DNA of 64,000 bases from Capsaspora owczarzaki ATCC 30864 (GCF_000151315.2 NW_011887305.1:172561-236560), one strand, 5' to 3'. Numbered from the stretch's first letter, positions 1 through 12,300 are shown. Program-made: numbers and translations. The notes: generated from the letters alone by a model not told the origin.

Positions 1-1818
1 TTGCGAGAGTCACTCTTCAGTTTGGCCGCCGCCTTCATTCCAGTCACCAACTCGAGCAGAATCATGCCAAAGGCATAGACGTCTGTCTTGATTGTAATGC
101 GGCCTTCCTCGAGTAAGTCAGGGCACATGTAAGCGGTGGTCCCTTGGCGATTTTGGGTGCGAAGGTAGCTCACATCGTCGAGGTGCTGCGCGACACGAAC
201 AAGCCCAAAATCAGACACTTTCGCATTGAAATGGGCATCAAGCAGTACATTGGAGGTCTTGAGGTCGAGGTGAAATAGCGCATGATCAGGGAAGGCTGTC
301 TGGACGTAGTGCATGCCTCGAGCAACGTCAGTTGCAATGCGATATCGCTGCGCCCAGGTCAACGGAGGCGTGCCATTCTTGCGACTGAGACGATCGCGAA
401 CAGAGCCATTGGACATGAACTCGTAGACCAGGCATCGCTCATCGCCCTCTTCGGCAAAGGACAGGATGGCAATAATGTTGGGATGGCGGAATTTCGACAG
501 AGAGTCCAGTTCCGACTTGAATTCGTCCTTGCCTTGCTTGGACTCGGCAGAAAGCCTCTTGATGGCAATACGAGGTCCAGGGATGAAACCGCTGTACACC
601 CGACCAAATGCCCCTTCGCCGAGCGGAGGATCAGCAAAATTGTTCGCGGCGGCGAACAGAGTTGCCAGAGGAATTTGCGGGATGGGTCCATCAAAGTTCG
701 GAGAAGCTCCAACAGGTAGTTGGTTGCACTCGAGTACGACAATCCGATCAAGAGCTGACGTGAGATAGGATTGCAGCTGTTGTAGCTTGAGCTCGTTGGT
801 AGCGAGCTCGGAACGCGATTCTTGAAGTTCACGGTCTCTGGCTTCCAGTTTGGATCGCAGTTTCTGATTCTTATCAGCAAGGTCGACTGCAGATCGGGCA
901 TTGGCACTTGCCTCAGCTCGTTCTTCCATCTGCTTCAGGTCGGCAGGGGCTGGGACGCGTTGGTTGTCAAGCCGACCACAGTAGAAATGCCTGCAGTGGA
1001 TTGGTCAAAAAGCAAGCACGGTGAATCCTTGTTCTGCTGGGTTTGCTTCGAGCAAGAATTCAAACAACGCGCCAAAGGCTTACTCTAATTTACAAGTGGC
1101 ATTGCCAGAATGTCGAAGTGCAGCGATTCCAGCTTTGGTCAGCAAGTTTTCTTCTAACCTACAGTTTGGTATTGATTGCGTCGTCAGTCAATGGCATGAA
1201 TGAAAGTTCAAAACCCCTTTGAGGTCACATTCACGGAATCAGCATCACACCCACCCAAGGAACGTCAGAGTCTTGTTCACTTTCAGTGCCTCGGCGAGCG
1301 CCTTTGCGCCAATGTCGCTAATCTGATTCTGGTTCAGACTGCCCATCCCATCGATCTGTGAGCACTTTAAAACGTCCCCTGCGACTTTGGGGTCAAACAT
1401 CAGGATGACTCACATGAGCCACTGCACGCTTGTGTTCACTTTGAGCGCCTTGGCAATGGCCTGCACTCCCGCATCGGTGATCTGGTTCTGTCTCAGACTG
1501 TACGCCGCATCAAGTGAGCACTCTCGGTGCGCAACGCTGAATTCATTGCTCTCCACATCATAAACTGTGGGCCAGCTTACTAGAGCTCCTTTGGCGTCGT
1601 GTTCTTTTTGAGGAACTTGGCAATAACCTGTGCTCCTTCATCGCCAATTTTACTCCCATTCAAGCTGTACCATGGTTTGTGTCAACTCACGCGTTCCACA
1701 CAATCGTGCTTCAACTGTCACCACTGTGTTTCTCTTACCCGAGCCGGTCACTCTTGACTGCTACAACTTGATAATACACCTCGAGTTGTTTCGGGGTCAT
1801 ATTCTGAAACGACGGCAT
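1..1818 (-). CDS. LRR-containing TKL-type protein kinase, 3' end cut by window edge
   Basis: Exons 1739-1818, 1581-1664, 1414-1497, 1255-1338, 1084-1158 and 1-990, all joined in phase 2; the reading frame is still open at base 1. Residues ~27-135 are ribonuclease-inhibitor-type LRRs (for example NQITDAGVQAIAKAL), nearly one repeat per exon. A charged coiled coil follows (~145-220), then a kinase domain with glycine loop GEGAFGRVY, lysine motif AIKRL, catalytic loop HLDLKTSN and DFG. The usual HRD is HLD, so it is a non-RD kinase with the catalytic Asp kept. After the activation loop comes YMCPD where APE is expected. I see no signal peptide or membrane segment, so it is probably cytosolic. 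Start is the first ATG before the LRRs. Family known: tyrosine-kinase-like kinases. Substrate unknown. Confidence 0.85.
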
Positions 1819-2218
1819 GGTTCTGTGCACGTCTACAGTCAGTCACCGACCCGTTCCCGCAATTCAACTACAAATCGATGGCATCGTTATTCAGGAAGCA
1901 CTAGAGCGTTCGACATCAAGCGGTACAAGCGATCGTTTGCAGTTTTCATGAGAAATAAATGAGCCGAATGAAAAGAATCAAAAAATAAACTGTTGCTTGA
2001 ACAAACAAAAACAGAACAAGTCGATTCAGTGGAAAAACTGCAACGAATAGATCACGTTGAGAGTTGGAAAGCCAGCACAGCATTCTGCGAGCAGATAGAA
2101 TTTTGTGTGGAATGCTGTATTCTGGTTGCTTGAATTTTGCGTCTCAATAAAGCCATTCCACACCTACACAATCTGAAAACAACAACAACAACAACAATGA
2201 CAAGAACGAGCGCGCCTG
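1819..2218. other. Intergenic, no gene seen
   Basis: About 400 bases between the start of the kinase gene and the stop of the Kar5-like gene, both on the minus strand. It must hold the 3'UTR of the latter and the promoter of the former. AT-rich around 1960-2010; no convincing reading frame or RNA gene. Confidence 0.6.
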
Positions 2219-4358
2219 CTATTCAGGTGAATGCAGACGACAGTGCGAGCGACGGGGATCGGCACCGTCGGAAATCTTGCGCGAGCACACGTCGCTGCCC
2301 ATGGGAGTGAGTGCGACACAACGGCGCGCAGCCCCGGCTTCGGGTCGCCCGAGGACTGCTTTGATGCACGAAGTCTTTTCATGCCGGGATTCGTCTTCGT
2401 CGTCGCCTTCAATGTCGACAAAGCCTGTGGAATCGGTTGCGGCGGTGAATCTTGCCCGAGTTGTCGGTACCCGCCGTTCGAGTCCATACCGCCCTGTAGC
2501 TGTTGTGGGCGAAGGCGCTTGATGAGATGCTTGAGCTTTGAGACGGCGAACGTCGAGACAGAGCAAGCCTGAACAGTACAACGGCAGCGAGTGTGAGAAC
2601 CGCGAAAGTTCGTTCAGATTCAACAAACACGCTATCGTTCAGCACGACATGCAACATTATGACATACCAGTCATCAAGGATACCACGACGATTGTGAGGT
2701 GTGGCAGACTCAGAGACGATCCAAGCCAGACTTGAGCGCTCACGTTCGATAGCAAGGAGAGGAGCAGAGTGACGCGGTACAGCTGGGGAACCCGCAAAAA
2801 GGACACGACCACACCAACAACGAGCAGGTACAGGGCGTGGAACACTAGGGTGGAAATCGTCCGCAGTTGGGTGTTGCTGTCCGTCACTTCGTGGCCCAAC
2901 CAGTCCATGCGCACACTAAACACATCGGCCAGAAAGCGGATGGTGGAATTGATGCGGCCCAAATCGCTCAACGTGGAGTGATAGTACCCCTCGGCCTCCG
3001 AACGGTGCAGGGCAATCTGTTGCCTTGCGTCTTCGATCTTGGTCCACAGTTCGCCTGCGTTCATGTGGATGTGATCGATTTCAGACATGACTTGGCTGAA
3101 ACGGCTTTGTGCGTCCTGGTGGTGCGCTCGCAGTTGCCGCGATGTGTCTCCTATCCAAGTTCGTGCGGATTGTGCACCAAAAAAGTGAATCATCGAGCAA
3201 GCCAAGCAGCACAGCCATCATTGTTTGCAGATTCAACGTGCGTACCGATAGCAACAGAAATGGACTCGCTCATTCGTTGCAGCTCTTGCTGGCCTCGCTC
3301 GAGCATTTTAATGTTGGCATCGAGCGAGTCTCCAAGCTGCCGCTGCTCGTCAAGAAGACGGAGTTGCTTGTCGAGCATGAGTTGCTGGCCCTCGCTCAAT
3401 TGCACTTGGCCCTGTTGAAGCTCATCCACTGCGGATTTGGTGTTCTTCCAAAGAGCTTGCTGCTCGTCGCGGAGCCCACGCAGCGATCGGAGCTGCTCGC
3501 CAGCAGAACGGCTGAGCTTGTTGATGGTCTGCTCAGTTTGGCGGCGGTACAATTGGCTTTGAACGGAGAAGCAGACTTGGCGTGCTCGGTTGCTGATAAT
3601 GTGGTACGTATTCCATGTCGTGGCGTCCATGTCACGAGTACAATCGGCCAAGCGCTGCAGGAAGAGGGGCAAGCATAAATTGATGGGTCAGCACGAGAGA
3701 AAACAATACAAATTACAACCCGCCAAGTGCCTTCCCACAGACACTCAACTACGACCTACCATCTCATTCGTGCAAGGATAGGTCTGGCGCTGCTCGCGAA
3801 CGGCTTGACAGTTGTAGAGCTGGACGGCAACGCGCGACATGCTTTCTTCGTCCATGTCGCTGCACCGCTGCCGCAAATCTGAAATGACTCGCTCGTGGCA
3901 AGCATCCAGCACGAGGCGCAGTACGTCTGCCGAGTTCATGTCGTTGTTCTCAGCGAGTTCGGCAGGCATCAGCTCGAACGTCACGGCGCGATTCGCGTCA
4001 AATTCATCAATGTCCGGGTGGAGGCGTCGTGGAGCACCTGCAATCAATCAACAACGGTCAAATAAAAATGGTCAGTGCTAGAGCTCCATTCGAGTGACAA
4101 CTGCAAGTCAATTGTTCCAAGCCAAATTGTGCCAGAATTCTGCAGAATGGCCGGTCATCAGTGCGCCACGAGGAATGTTTTTTTGGCGCGAAACAGAGCA
4201 GTTTCCTTTTTGGGAATGATGACCTCATGTCGCTCACCTGAAACCGACGGTGCAGCGCTCGAGCCGAACGGCCACAGCCAAGCATCGGCAGTGGGAGGTA
4301 TGCACAGCAGCATGCCGAGCCAAGCGACGGTGACCAGCAGTTGAAGCGAAACGGGCAT
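2219..4358 (-). CDS. KAR5: Kar5/GEX1/Brambleberry-family nuclear fusion protein
   Basis: Exons 4238-4358, 3760-4037, 3246-3654, 2668-3150 and 2219-2568 give 546 aa with all phases closing. Residues 1-26 are a signal peptide. Residues ~65-163 hold the family's spaced cysteines: DACHERV, RQRCSDM, LYNCQAV, TYPC, ADCTRDMD, then W-x2-Y and a conserved NRARQVCF block. Residues ~165-340 are long charged coiled coil, followed by three hydrophobic segments at ~370-388, 394-412 and 420-437 and a hydrophilic tail. Known: yeast Kar5, plant GEX1 and fish Brambleberry sit in the nuclear envelope/ER and are needed for nuclear fusion after gamete fusion or, in fish embryos, for joining karyomeres. Inferred: the same role here. 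Assignment rests on the cysteine pattern plus architecture. Confidence 0.82.
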
Positions 4359-4686
4359 TTTTTTGTTTTAGAATTGGTGAAAAAATCGTCGCAGAATCGA
4401 TTTTCGCAGGAGATTGAAATTGGTTGATCAAAATCAGCGAGATGTTGATCTAACGGACGCAGGCAGATCAACCGGAGACGAACGAGAAGATGTGGAGATG
4501 TGCGAGTCAGAACGAGCTGGAAGAGCGAAGGAGTGAAAGAGAAAAGGAGAAAAAGAGGTAATCTGAAAAGTAATCCAGCTCGAAAGACGACTGAGCAAAG
4601 TGAAACAAAGCTTGTGACCGATCAAAAATATGTTAATGAAAAGAACTCTGCACACCACGAAACAAACGACAAAAACAAAAGCACAA
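4359..4686. other. Intergenic, no gene seen
   Basis: 328 bases between two minus-strand genes: promoter of the Kar5-like gene and 3'UTR of the SLC25 gene. Purine-rich on the plus strand near 4500-4560. No feature recognised. Confidence 0.55.
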
Positions 4687-5927
4687 TCATGCAAACAATG
4701 GTGCAGTGTAACGCAGCGTCAACTCGTAGCCGAGGAAGACGGCGGCATGGCATGGGAAGGCACGGGCGATGGTTGGAGTGAGTCCGCGGAAGAATACGCC
4801 GAGGCCCTCTGCTCGATAACTGCGAACGGCGCAGTCAACCACGCCAGAGTAGGGTCGCGAGGAGCTGCCGGACGATGCGGCAACCAAAGCGCTGCTGGGT
4901 TGCGCCTGAATGCGCGACTTGATCACATCGATCGGATAGATGGGCACCCATGCCATGACGCCTGCAATACCGCCAGCAAGCGCAAGCAAGCCGGGGCTGA
5001 GGGTGGACACGTCTTGCCCTGGTTGGCAGAACGCGCGCTTGGCCATGTCGTAGGAGATAAAGTACGCGCCATACGAGGGCACCTCTCGCAGTACTGTGGG
5101 GACAAATCCCTTGAAAAGCCCGCCCGAGATGCCCGCGGTGCGAACAAGCGAGAGCACGCAGTCCAGAGTGGACTTGAACGCCTTGCCGCCGCTGGCCTGC
5201 ATCGAGACCTTGACGCGCTCGACCGGCGTGACGACAATTGTCGCCACGAGACCAGCGCTGCAGCTGGCAAGCGCATTCTCAAAGCCAGACAGTTTGACGG
5301 GCTGCTGCTGCTGCTGTGGCTGCTCGGAACCTGCCACGACGCCTTGCTTTCGCGCCAGAAGCCATTGCGAAATGCCGCCGTACGAGCCAAAAACGACTGC
5401 CTTGACGCCTGCGACGCCTACGACGGGGGACAGCATGCCGCTGTACAGTGCAAGTGCCTGATGGAGCATGGATGTGAGTTTGCATGTCCTCGACATCCGA
5501 AATCGGAACCAACTCACACAAACAAAAGTCATTCACTTACACCTTCGCTCTTGATGATTTTGCGGAAGCAATCGACCATGCCCGTGTACAATGCCGAGCC
5601 AGGTGGCTGCGTTTGGATGCGCACCTTGACTGTATCGAACGGATACGAGGCCACAATGCCCATGATGCCGCCGACTGTTCCGCCGAGCAAATGCTGTGCC
5701 GGTTTCGGAGCAGCTCGGGTTGCTGGGACTGATTTTGTCTGGAGGGTGATTTGCGGCTGCGGCAAAGCGGTGGACAATCTTGGTGTGGTCGGGTATGCTA
5801 CTTTTGTGGAGGTGGTCGTGAATGCGAGGCCTGCAGCGGTGGTAGCCGCGACAGCAGCGGCAGCCAGGCGGATTGCGCGCGTGCGTCTTGTCTGAGCGAG
5901 TGTGACTGGGGTCATTGCGGCGGGCAT
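4687..5927 (-). CDS. Mitochondrial carrier (SLC25), carnitine/ornithine carrier-like
   Basis: Exons 5541-5927 and 4687-5457, phase 0, 385 aa. Three mitochondrial-carrier repeats are visible with signatures PFDTVKVRIQ, TPVERVKVSMQ and YPIDVIKSRIQ, the standard three-repeat, six-helix inner-membrane carrier. The second repeat (TPVER, then VPSYGAYFISYD) most resembles the carnitine/acylcarnitine and basic amino-acid carrier branch, so the substrate guess is acylcarnitine or a cationic amino acid, low confidence. An extra ~75-residue Ala/Thr/Arg-rich N-terminus precedes the first repeat, longer than usual and possibly a targeting leader. A Gln run sits in the first-to-second repeat linker. The start is the first ATG of an Arg/Ala-rich leader; a second ATG lies four codons later. 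Confidence 0.88.
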
Positions 5928-7438
5928 GGTCTGAAGAGGGTCTGAGAAATATGCGAATCTGAGAATGTGCATGGAATGAAGACAAGTGAGCGAAATGCAG
6001 CAGCAAAGTGCAGTCCAGTACAGTAGGAGAGGGAGGATTGGTGGAGATGGATGTTGAAACATGAGTTTTTCGCATTGAAGCGAGCTTTGTTGCAAAAGCG
6101 AGCAGAGTTTTGTCGACCATTCATTCATTCGTTCGTTCATTCATTCGTTCATTCGTTCATTCATTCGAACAATGCATTTTCCGAATTGAATGAGAAATTG
6201 AAAAAAGTAAAGTCGAATTTTTTCGGGTTTTTAGGGTTTTTCGAATTTGACATTTGAGTGTGTTGAGATTGACAGGTGGAAGACTTCAGTCACCCGCGCT
6301 GGTTTTTTTTTTTTTTGCTTTTTGGTCTTTTGCTGTGATTGTGATTGTGACTGTGGATTGTGCTGTTAAGAGTGTTGGAGGCCGGAGAGCGGGTGGGGGG
6401 TGGGGACAAAACCAGGGAAGCGTGAAGAGGGCGAATGGAGGCGACAAAGCGAGAGAAAAACCGCCAAAACGCCGACAAATCACCGTCGAGCCATTGCGCA
6501 CTCTACAACCAGAATGAGCAGCACCTCCCCTATTGACTGAGTGACCGAGTGACTGAGTGACTGAGTGACTTGTAGCTGCAGTGCTGCTGAATTGCAGAGC
6601 GCTCTAAAGCGAAGACTGAAAAGCGGAGCAGACCAACAAAAGCGAACCCACTCAACCCACTCAACGCTGCTCCCTTCAATGTCCACGGAACCGTGATTTG
6701 ACGTTGTTTTTCGGTTCTCGGCTTTGTCTCGCTCGGATGATGTGAATAGCTTGTTGAGTGCAGGGTTTGTTGAAGAGCAGTGGAAATAGCTCAAGTCGAG
6801 GGTGGTCGAGAGCGAAAGAGACCGAAAGAACAACGTTGGCAGACAAAATAGGACGAAACAAAACCACGCTCACCAAACAAACTCTGGTGAAAGATAATCG
6901 GGACTGAATCAGATCACACGGCGGGTACAGTAGTGTGTGTGTGTGTGTGGAAGAGCCCGCAAAGAGGTGTTTGCGTTGTGCTTCATGTTGCGAGCACTCG
7001 ATGCGAGAAAGGCGTTCCATCGTTTGGTTCGGATGTGACAAAGCGGCGGCGCACACGCCAAGTGGCATCAAACCTCGAGCTCGCACTATGCGACACTATG
7101 GCACTTCCCCATGCCCGGAACTCTGTTACATGGCGGATTGCCACCCGCACAGTCCTTGGTTGCGTTTGCGCTTCGTCGTCTGTGTTTTCCAAACTTGATT
7201 CACGCTGATTGATTCTTGCTCATAAAGTTCTTGTCACTTTAGCAGCACTGTACAAACACCGCAACGCTCAGATGCACCGAAATCGACAGTTCCGCCCAAT
7301 CCAACACGAGATTCAACAGCTTGACGCAAGAACACAGTGGCAAGTACTGCGGCCAAAGTAGAAAGCCCCCACAACGAAAAAGGGGTTTGTGGTCTTTGCG
7401 GAACAAGCTGGCAAACCGCGCCCGACTCTCGGAGGATA
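5928..7438. other. 1.5 kb intergenic with simple repeats
   Basis: Promoter side of the SLC25 gene and 3' side of the Cys-rich gene. Holds a CATT/CGTT tandem tract (~6119-6168), a T run at ~6302-6316, a GTGACTGA tandem (~6533-6570) and a short GT run (~6932-6949). Short open frames here are repetitive or low complexity and I do not call genes. The stretch 7234-7420 could be an alternative last exon of the Cys-rich gene. Confidence 0.55.
6119..6168. repeat. Tandem CATT/CGTT tetranucleotide repeat
   Basis: Roughly twelve tetramer units mixing CATT and CGTT. It lies about 190 bases upstream of the SLC25 start codon. Confidence 0.85.
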
Positions 7439-8111
7439 TCAGCGGCGGGGAACACACGAGCGATTGATCGTCCCGTTCGGCCTGCACTGCACGTACATGC
7501 AAGAGTTGCTGCCGTTGGTGTTTTCCCCGTTGCACTGGTAGCCTGCGTCGCAAATGAGTGTGGTGCCGTCCATCCGACCGTTCTCGACGAACTCGGGGCA
7601 GTACTCGAGAACCTGTGGTGCAGTCGGGTGACAGTCGAGGGGCTGAGCAACGCAGACGAGACGAGCGGCCATCCCTCCTCTCCCCCCCCCACCTCCTCTC
7701 CCTCCACACTCATCAAATCACACACTCATACACACACACTCATCCGCATCGCAACCGCACAGCTGCGACACCAAACAAACATACCGGCGCGCACAGGGGA
7801 CAGAGCCCGCTGTACTCATCCGACGGCCGGCGCTCCGAGCCCTCGCAGCAAGGGTTGGTAATGTTCACGCAGTGCGTGCAGTAGAGTGTGTACTGCTCGA
7901 TGCCGTGGGGACTGTGTGCCTTGTACACGCACGAGGTATAGCCAGCGGGGCACGGGTCGACGCTGTCGGCGCAGGTCGTCAGAGCCACATTGTAGAAGCT
8001 GATCGGGCTGCTCATCCGCGCATTGAAGCCGGCAGTCGCCACGCACGTGTCAGCGCTGCCACGACCCGCGGCTGCCAGAAGAAGCGCGGCGGTGATGACG
8101 AGCGACCACAT
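7439..8111 (-). CDS. Small secreted cysteine-rich protein, family unknown
   Basis: Exons 7785-8111 and 7642-7439 (phase 0), 176 aa. Residues 1-20 are a clear signal peptide (hydrophobic run after MWSL). The mature part has about 18 cysteines, including CTHC, NPCCEG and CPLC, plus NxS/T sites (for example CVNIT). I do not recognise the fold. A second model is possible: a GTACGT donor at ~7493 could splice to the frame ending near 7234, replacing the last ~20 residues with a tail holding one hydrophobic segment (LWGLSTLAAVLATVFL), which would make it a type I membrane protein. It shares a 1.26 kb divergent promoter region with MSH1. Existence of the first two exons is well supported by frame and splice sites; the C-terminus is not. 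Confidence 0.6.
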
Positions 8112-9368
8112 CCAAGAAACAGGAAAAAGCGCAAACGAAGAACGGGAGAGAAGGAAAGGGAAGGAAAGGGAAGAAAAAAGAGAAATAAACAGCGTTGTGT
8201 TTGTTCTGAGTGTTTTGATTGTTTTTGACATCGGGGGAAAAAGCCCTCCTGCTGCTGCACCACCAGCACGATACCCCACTTTGCTCGCCTCGACTCTTTT
8301 GAAATCCGTGGTTGGTATGTAGTCATTCGGCGATGAGCAAAAGTGGACCTTTCGCACGAGATTTTCAATCAAAACAGTCAACTCCTGCTTTGAGCCTCTG
8401 GCCGGCTTTGATCCGCTCGAATGCATGGAATGAAAATACAGCCAATCGCTTCAAGCGATGCAGGATCAAGCGCAGGCGAAAATAAGGCGAACGAGTCTCA
8501 TCGTCCGAGGACTTTGGTCATTCCAGGCCGCCGTTCCGGTTCAAGCGAATTTCAGCACCCACACTGCAACGCTTTGAGTCTTCTGAAGCAGTTGTTCAAC
8601 ATGAACAGCTGCCCCTTGTCAAAGAGCCGCGACGGACTTCTAGCATGGACGAGAATCGCGTAGATTTGAGAACCGTGCCTGTTTGTAGCATGATTGCTCT
8701 GATCTGACTGCGTAGTCACAGCCGTCGCCTTGCTATCTGTCTTCTCGGGTCGTCGTATGCATGTTTGTGCTTGCGGCGGTGGTTTGGCGGCCTCTCGTCA
8801 TCGATTTTGCGATTTCAAAATTCTCGCGGCACAAGTTCACTTTTCGAAAAATTATAAACCAGCAACCAAAAAACGCAAAAGTGCCGCCTCCGACTGACTC
8901 GGAGTGAAGCAACCGAGTTCCACCAACGAAACTGCAGCAACGTGGTGCGCGATCAACTGCTCACTAAAACGATCCAGAAATCGTCACAAGATCAGCAGCA
9001 CCTCAACAGGCATTTCACAAATCTCGCGTGCGGTTTTCAAACCGGTTCTCCAACTTACCACTGCACGATGCCGTCCTCTCCTTGGCAAAAAACACTCAAC
9101 AGTAATATTTCCAGTCTTTTCCATCCATCGGGACGGCGACAAGTGGACTTGGCTGATCGCTGTCCATCTCGAACTTGACGCATTTGACGGCGACGTTGAT
9201 CACTCTGACACCTGGAAACGCGCGCATCTTCCCCGCGTCTTCCATGTACAACGATACCAAAGTACGGTACTGATCATCCTATTCAACCGGAACGGTCATT
9301 CTACCAGTCGTTCTTGCAGGAGTAACTTTTGCAAAGTGCTTCTCAGTCGCGCGAACCAAGCCTCAGCA
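8112..9368. promoter_or_regulatory. Divergent promoter region between Cys-rich gene and MSH1
   Basis: 1257 bases between two genes transcribed away from each other. A TTATAAAC element at ~8852 could be a TATA-like site for MSH1. The MSH1 frame stays open upstream to 8904 but without an in-frame ATG before 9369, so this part is read as leader or noncoding. Confidence 0.4.
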
Positions 9369-12300
9369 ATGCTCCGCTTTGCCAGCGCCGTGGGTCACGG
9401 GCGACCACCACTGCCACGGATCCCGAGCAATGGCCTTGCGACTCGCACATCTACGCCAACCGCCAGCGGCGCCCGGGCGTGTGGAGCGCTGCACGCTGAG
9501 CCTGCGCACCGATGCGAATCCGCCTTCGCCAAGACAGCTCAAGCTCAGCGCCCAGCCAGCCGCCGATGGCTGCACACATCTGCTGCCATGACTGCATCAC
9601 TCCTCAGCCACACTGGCACAAGCACCCGGGCGCGCACTGCAGGCCAGGTCCCCATCCCGCTGGGTTGCGGCTCCACTCAAGCCCCACCCTCGACGACGGC
9701 ACCCTTCCCGCTGACCTCAACCCCGATACGACCTGCTACAACATCCAGTACTAGCAGCACCAGTAATCCTGGCTCGCTGGGAGTCATGCAAGTTTACAAC
9801 ACCATCAAGAGCCGGTACTCGCAACCAGACCAGATTGTCCTCTTCCAGTTTGGCAAGTTCTTCGAGCTCTACGGACAGGACGCCGAGACAGGAGCATCGA
9901 CGCTCAACATACAGCTCACGTCCAAAGACGGCCTCAAGTTTGCAGGATTCCCGGCGGCAAACTCGCTCAATCGGATTGCCCAGCTCGTCAAGGCTGGATT
10001 CACTGTGGTTGAGGTCTGTGAGATTGAAGGCTTGGAGCAAGGGGGTCTCAAATACCGTGCAGTCACGCGGATTATCAGTCGCGGCAACCAGATCGATCTC
10101 ATCGACAGCGATGCTGAAAACAATGTCGTGTACTTGCACGGAGCGTCGTCGTCGACATCCAATCGAATCGGCGTTGTCTGGAGCGATCTGTCCACTGCCG
10201 AGCTCTACGCCGGAAGCATTTCGCCAAGCAGGCTGCCCGAGCTACTATCGTCGCTTCGGCCGGTCGAGCTCGTTGTCGAGAACGCAGCGTTGAAAGATCT
10301 GGTTCGCCAGGTCTACGGAGACCAGGACGTTCCTGTCTCGGTGAACGCGCCTCCGCCACCACCCTTCGACCACGACAGGCTGTTTGACGTCAAGAGAGTG
10401 GATGGCGCACAACCATTCCAGCCCGAACCACTCTTGTCGCCTGCGTCCAAGCTGGACATTCTCAACCTTCCGCTGTTGCACCAGTTCATGAACGCGGCCG
10501 CTGCAGTACCAGCCGTCACTGCACTGGAAGCCAACGCCATCAATGGCATGCTTGCGTGGCTCGAGTCCAGATACCCCATGCCGACACACCGCATCAAGCT
10601 CCTTGGTTTGCACCACCGCCCGGCCCTGGACCAAGATCCCTCGCAGCACCGCGCTCTACACCATCAACCCATGCAAGTGGATCCCGTTAGCTGCGCGGCT
10701 CTGGAGCTGTTTGAACCGGTTCCAGGCAACGCCGCCTCCTCCACTCTGTTTGCGACCATCAAGCACACACAGACGTCGATGGGAGGTCGATTGCTGCGAC
10801 GGTCGCTCATGGAGCCCCTGACCGACATTGAGCTCATTCGCAAGCGGCAAGACCACACTGCCTTCTTTATGTTTGACGAACCGCGTCGCAACCGCGTTCG
10901 ATCCACGTTTGGCGGCATCAAGGATGTTCCACGCACGCTGGGCAGCATTTTCCGGCACGGCGTGAAGACCTGGCGGTTTGCGAATCACGTTGCAGACCTC
11001 ATCGACTCGCTCGCGGCTGCTGCGGGCGTTGCGACCACCATTCGTGAGCAGTTTTCGTTGCCCAATAGTCCCACGCTGGACGCCGAGCTGCTCAAGCCGC
11101 TCGAGGATGCGCGTGTTCAAGCCCTGTGCAAGTATTTGTCAACGTACGTTGGACTGGCTGAGACAGCGACTGCATCGCTTGCTGCTGCTGCTGCTACGAC
11201 GTCTGCAACCTCAGCGCCTGGCGCGTCGACAAAGAAATCATCCTCTTCAAGCAAGCGCAAGAAAGCCTCGTCACCAGCCAACGCCGCAGTCCCTGCCGTG
11301 CCCGTCGCTGCTGGCAACGCCGATCTCGCCATGGATGAACCGCAAGATCCTGACGACGAGGAGCGACCCCGCTATGTCTTGGTGTCGCAGCGCATCCAGG
11401 AACTGCACTCGAAGCGAGCCTCGTACCTTGAGGACTTGAACCAACTCGTCCAGGGCTACTCGACCATCGATCGCGGCATGACACCTGCCATGCTGGTCGA
11501 CGCGCGCGACGGCTGCCTGATTGTCAGCGAGTTTGCAACTCCAGACATTTTGAAGAGTTCGCCAGATCTCACCATTGTGCGCACCAGTGCCCGAGCACCG
11601 CGCGACGCCTTCTCTCCCCACGCTCGGCTCAACCCCGGAGTTAAGCGACCCGCTCTGAGCGGTCGCGTCAGTGTCCTATCTTCTCCTCGACTGCAAGAGT
11701 TCCGCCGCCAGCATGTTGAAATGGACGACGAAATGCTTCAAGCCCAGGAGCAGGTGCGGCAAGACATTTGCAGCAGGATCCAAGCCGAAATCGCCGTGAT
11801 CACGGCCGCAAGCGAGTCCATCTCGCAGATAGATGTAGCCATCTCGCACGCGCACACCGCCCAACGATACGACTGGACACGCCCGACACTGGTCTCCGCG
11901 AGCGGTGTGCTTGACATTCGTGGCGGCTTCCACCCCGTCCTCGATGCGCTGCAGATGAAGGATTCCGCAACCGCCAACCAAGTGAGCTTTACGCCCAACG
12001 ACTGCGTCATGTCCGTCGCCGAGCCTGCCCGCGGCGTCCAAGCTGCTCCGTCACCAAACAACACGGCCCCTACGCGAGCTGCCCACTGCTGGATTATCAC
12101 GGGCGCAAACATGGGTGGCAAGTCGACCTTTATGCGCCAGAACGCCCTCATTGTGCTCCTCGCGCAAATGGGCAGCCACGTTCCAGCGCTGTCAGCTACC
12201 ATCGGCATTGTGGATCGGTTGTTTACGCGCGTGGGCGCCTCTGACAACCTGGTCAAGCACAAGTCGACGTTCATGGTCGAAATGTCCGAGACGGCTCGCA

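Noticed and set aside
4630-5895. 421-codon open frame on the plus strand
   Set aside because: It is the antisense shadow of the SLC25 gene, whose three carrier signatures fix the true strand.
6119-6168. Possible CRISPR-like array
   Set aside because: A plain tetranucleotide microsatellite without spacers, in a eukaryotic genome.
8904-9368. Upstream extension of the MSH1 frame
   Set aside because: Begins at GTG with no in-frame ATG before 9369, and the 9369 start gives a proper mitochondrial leader.
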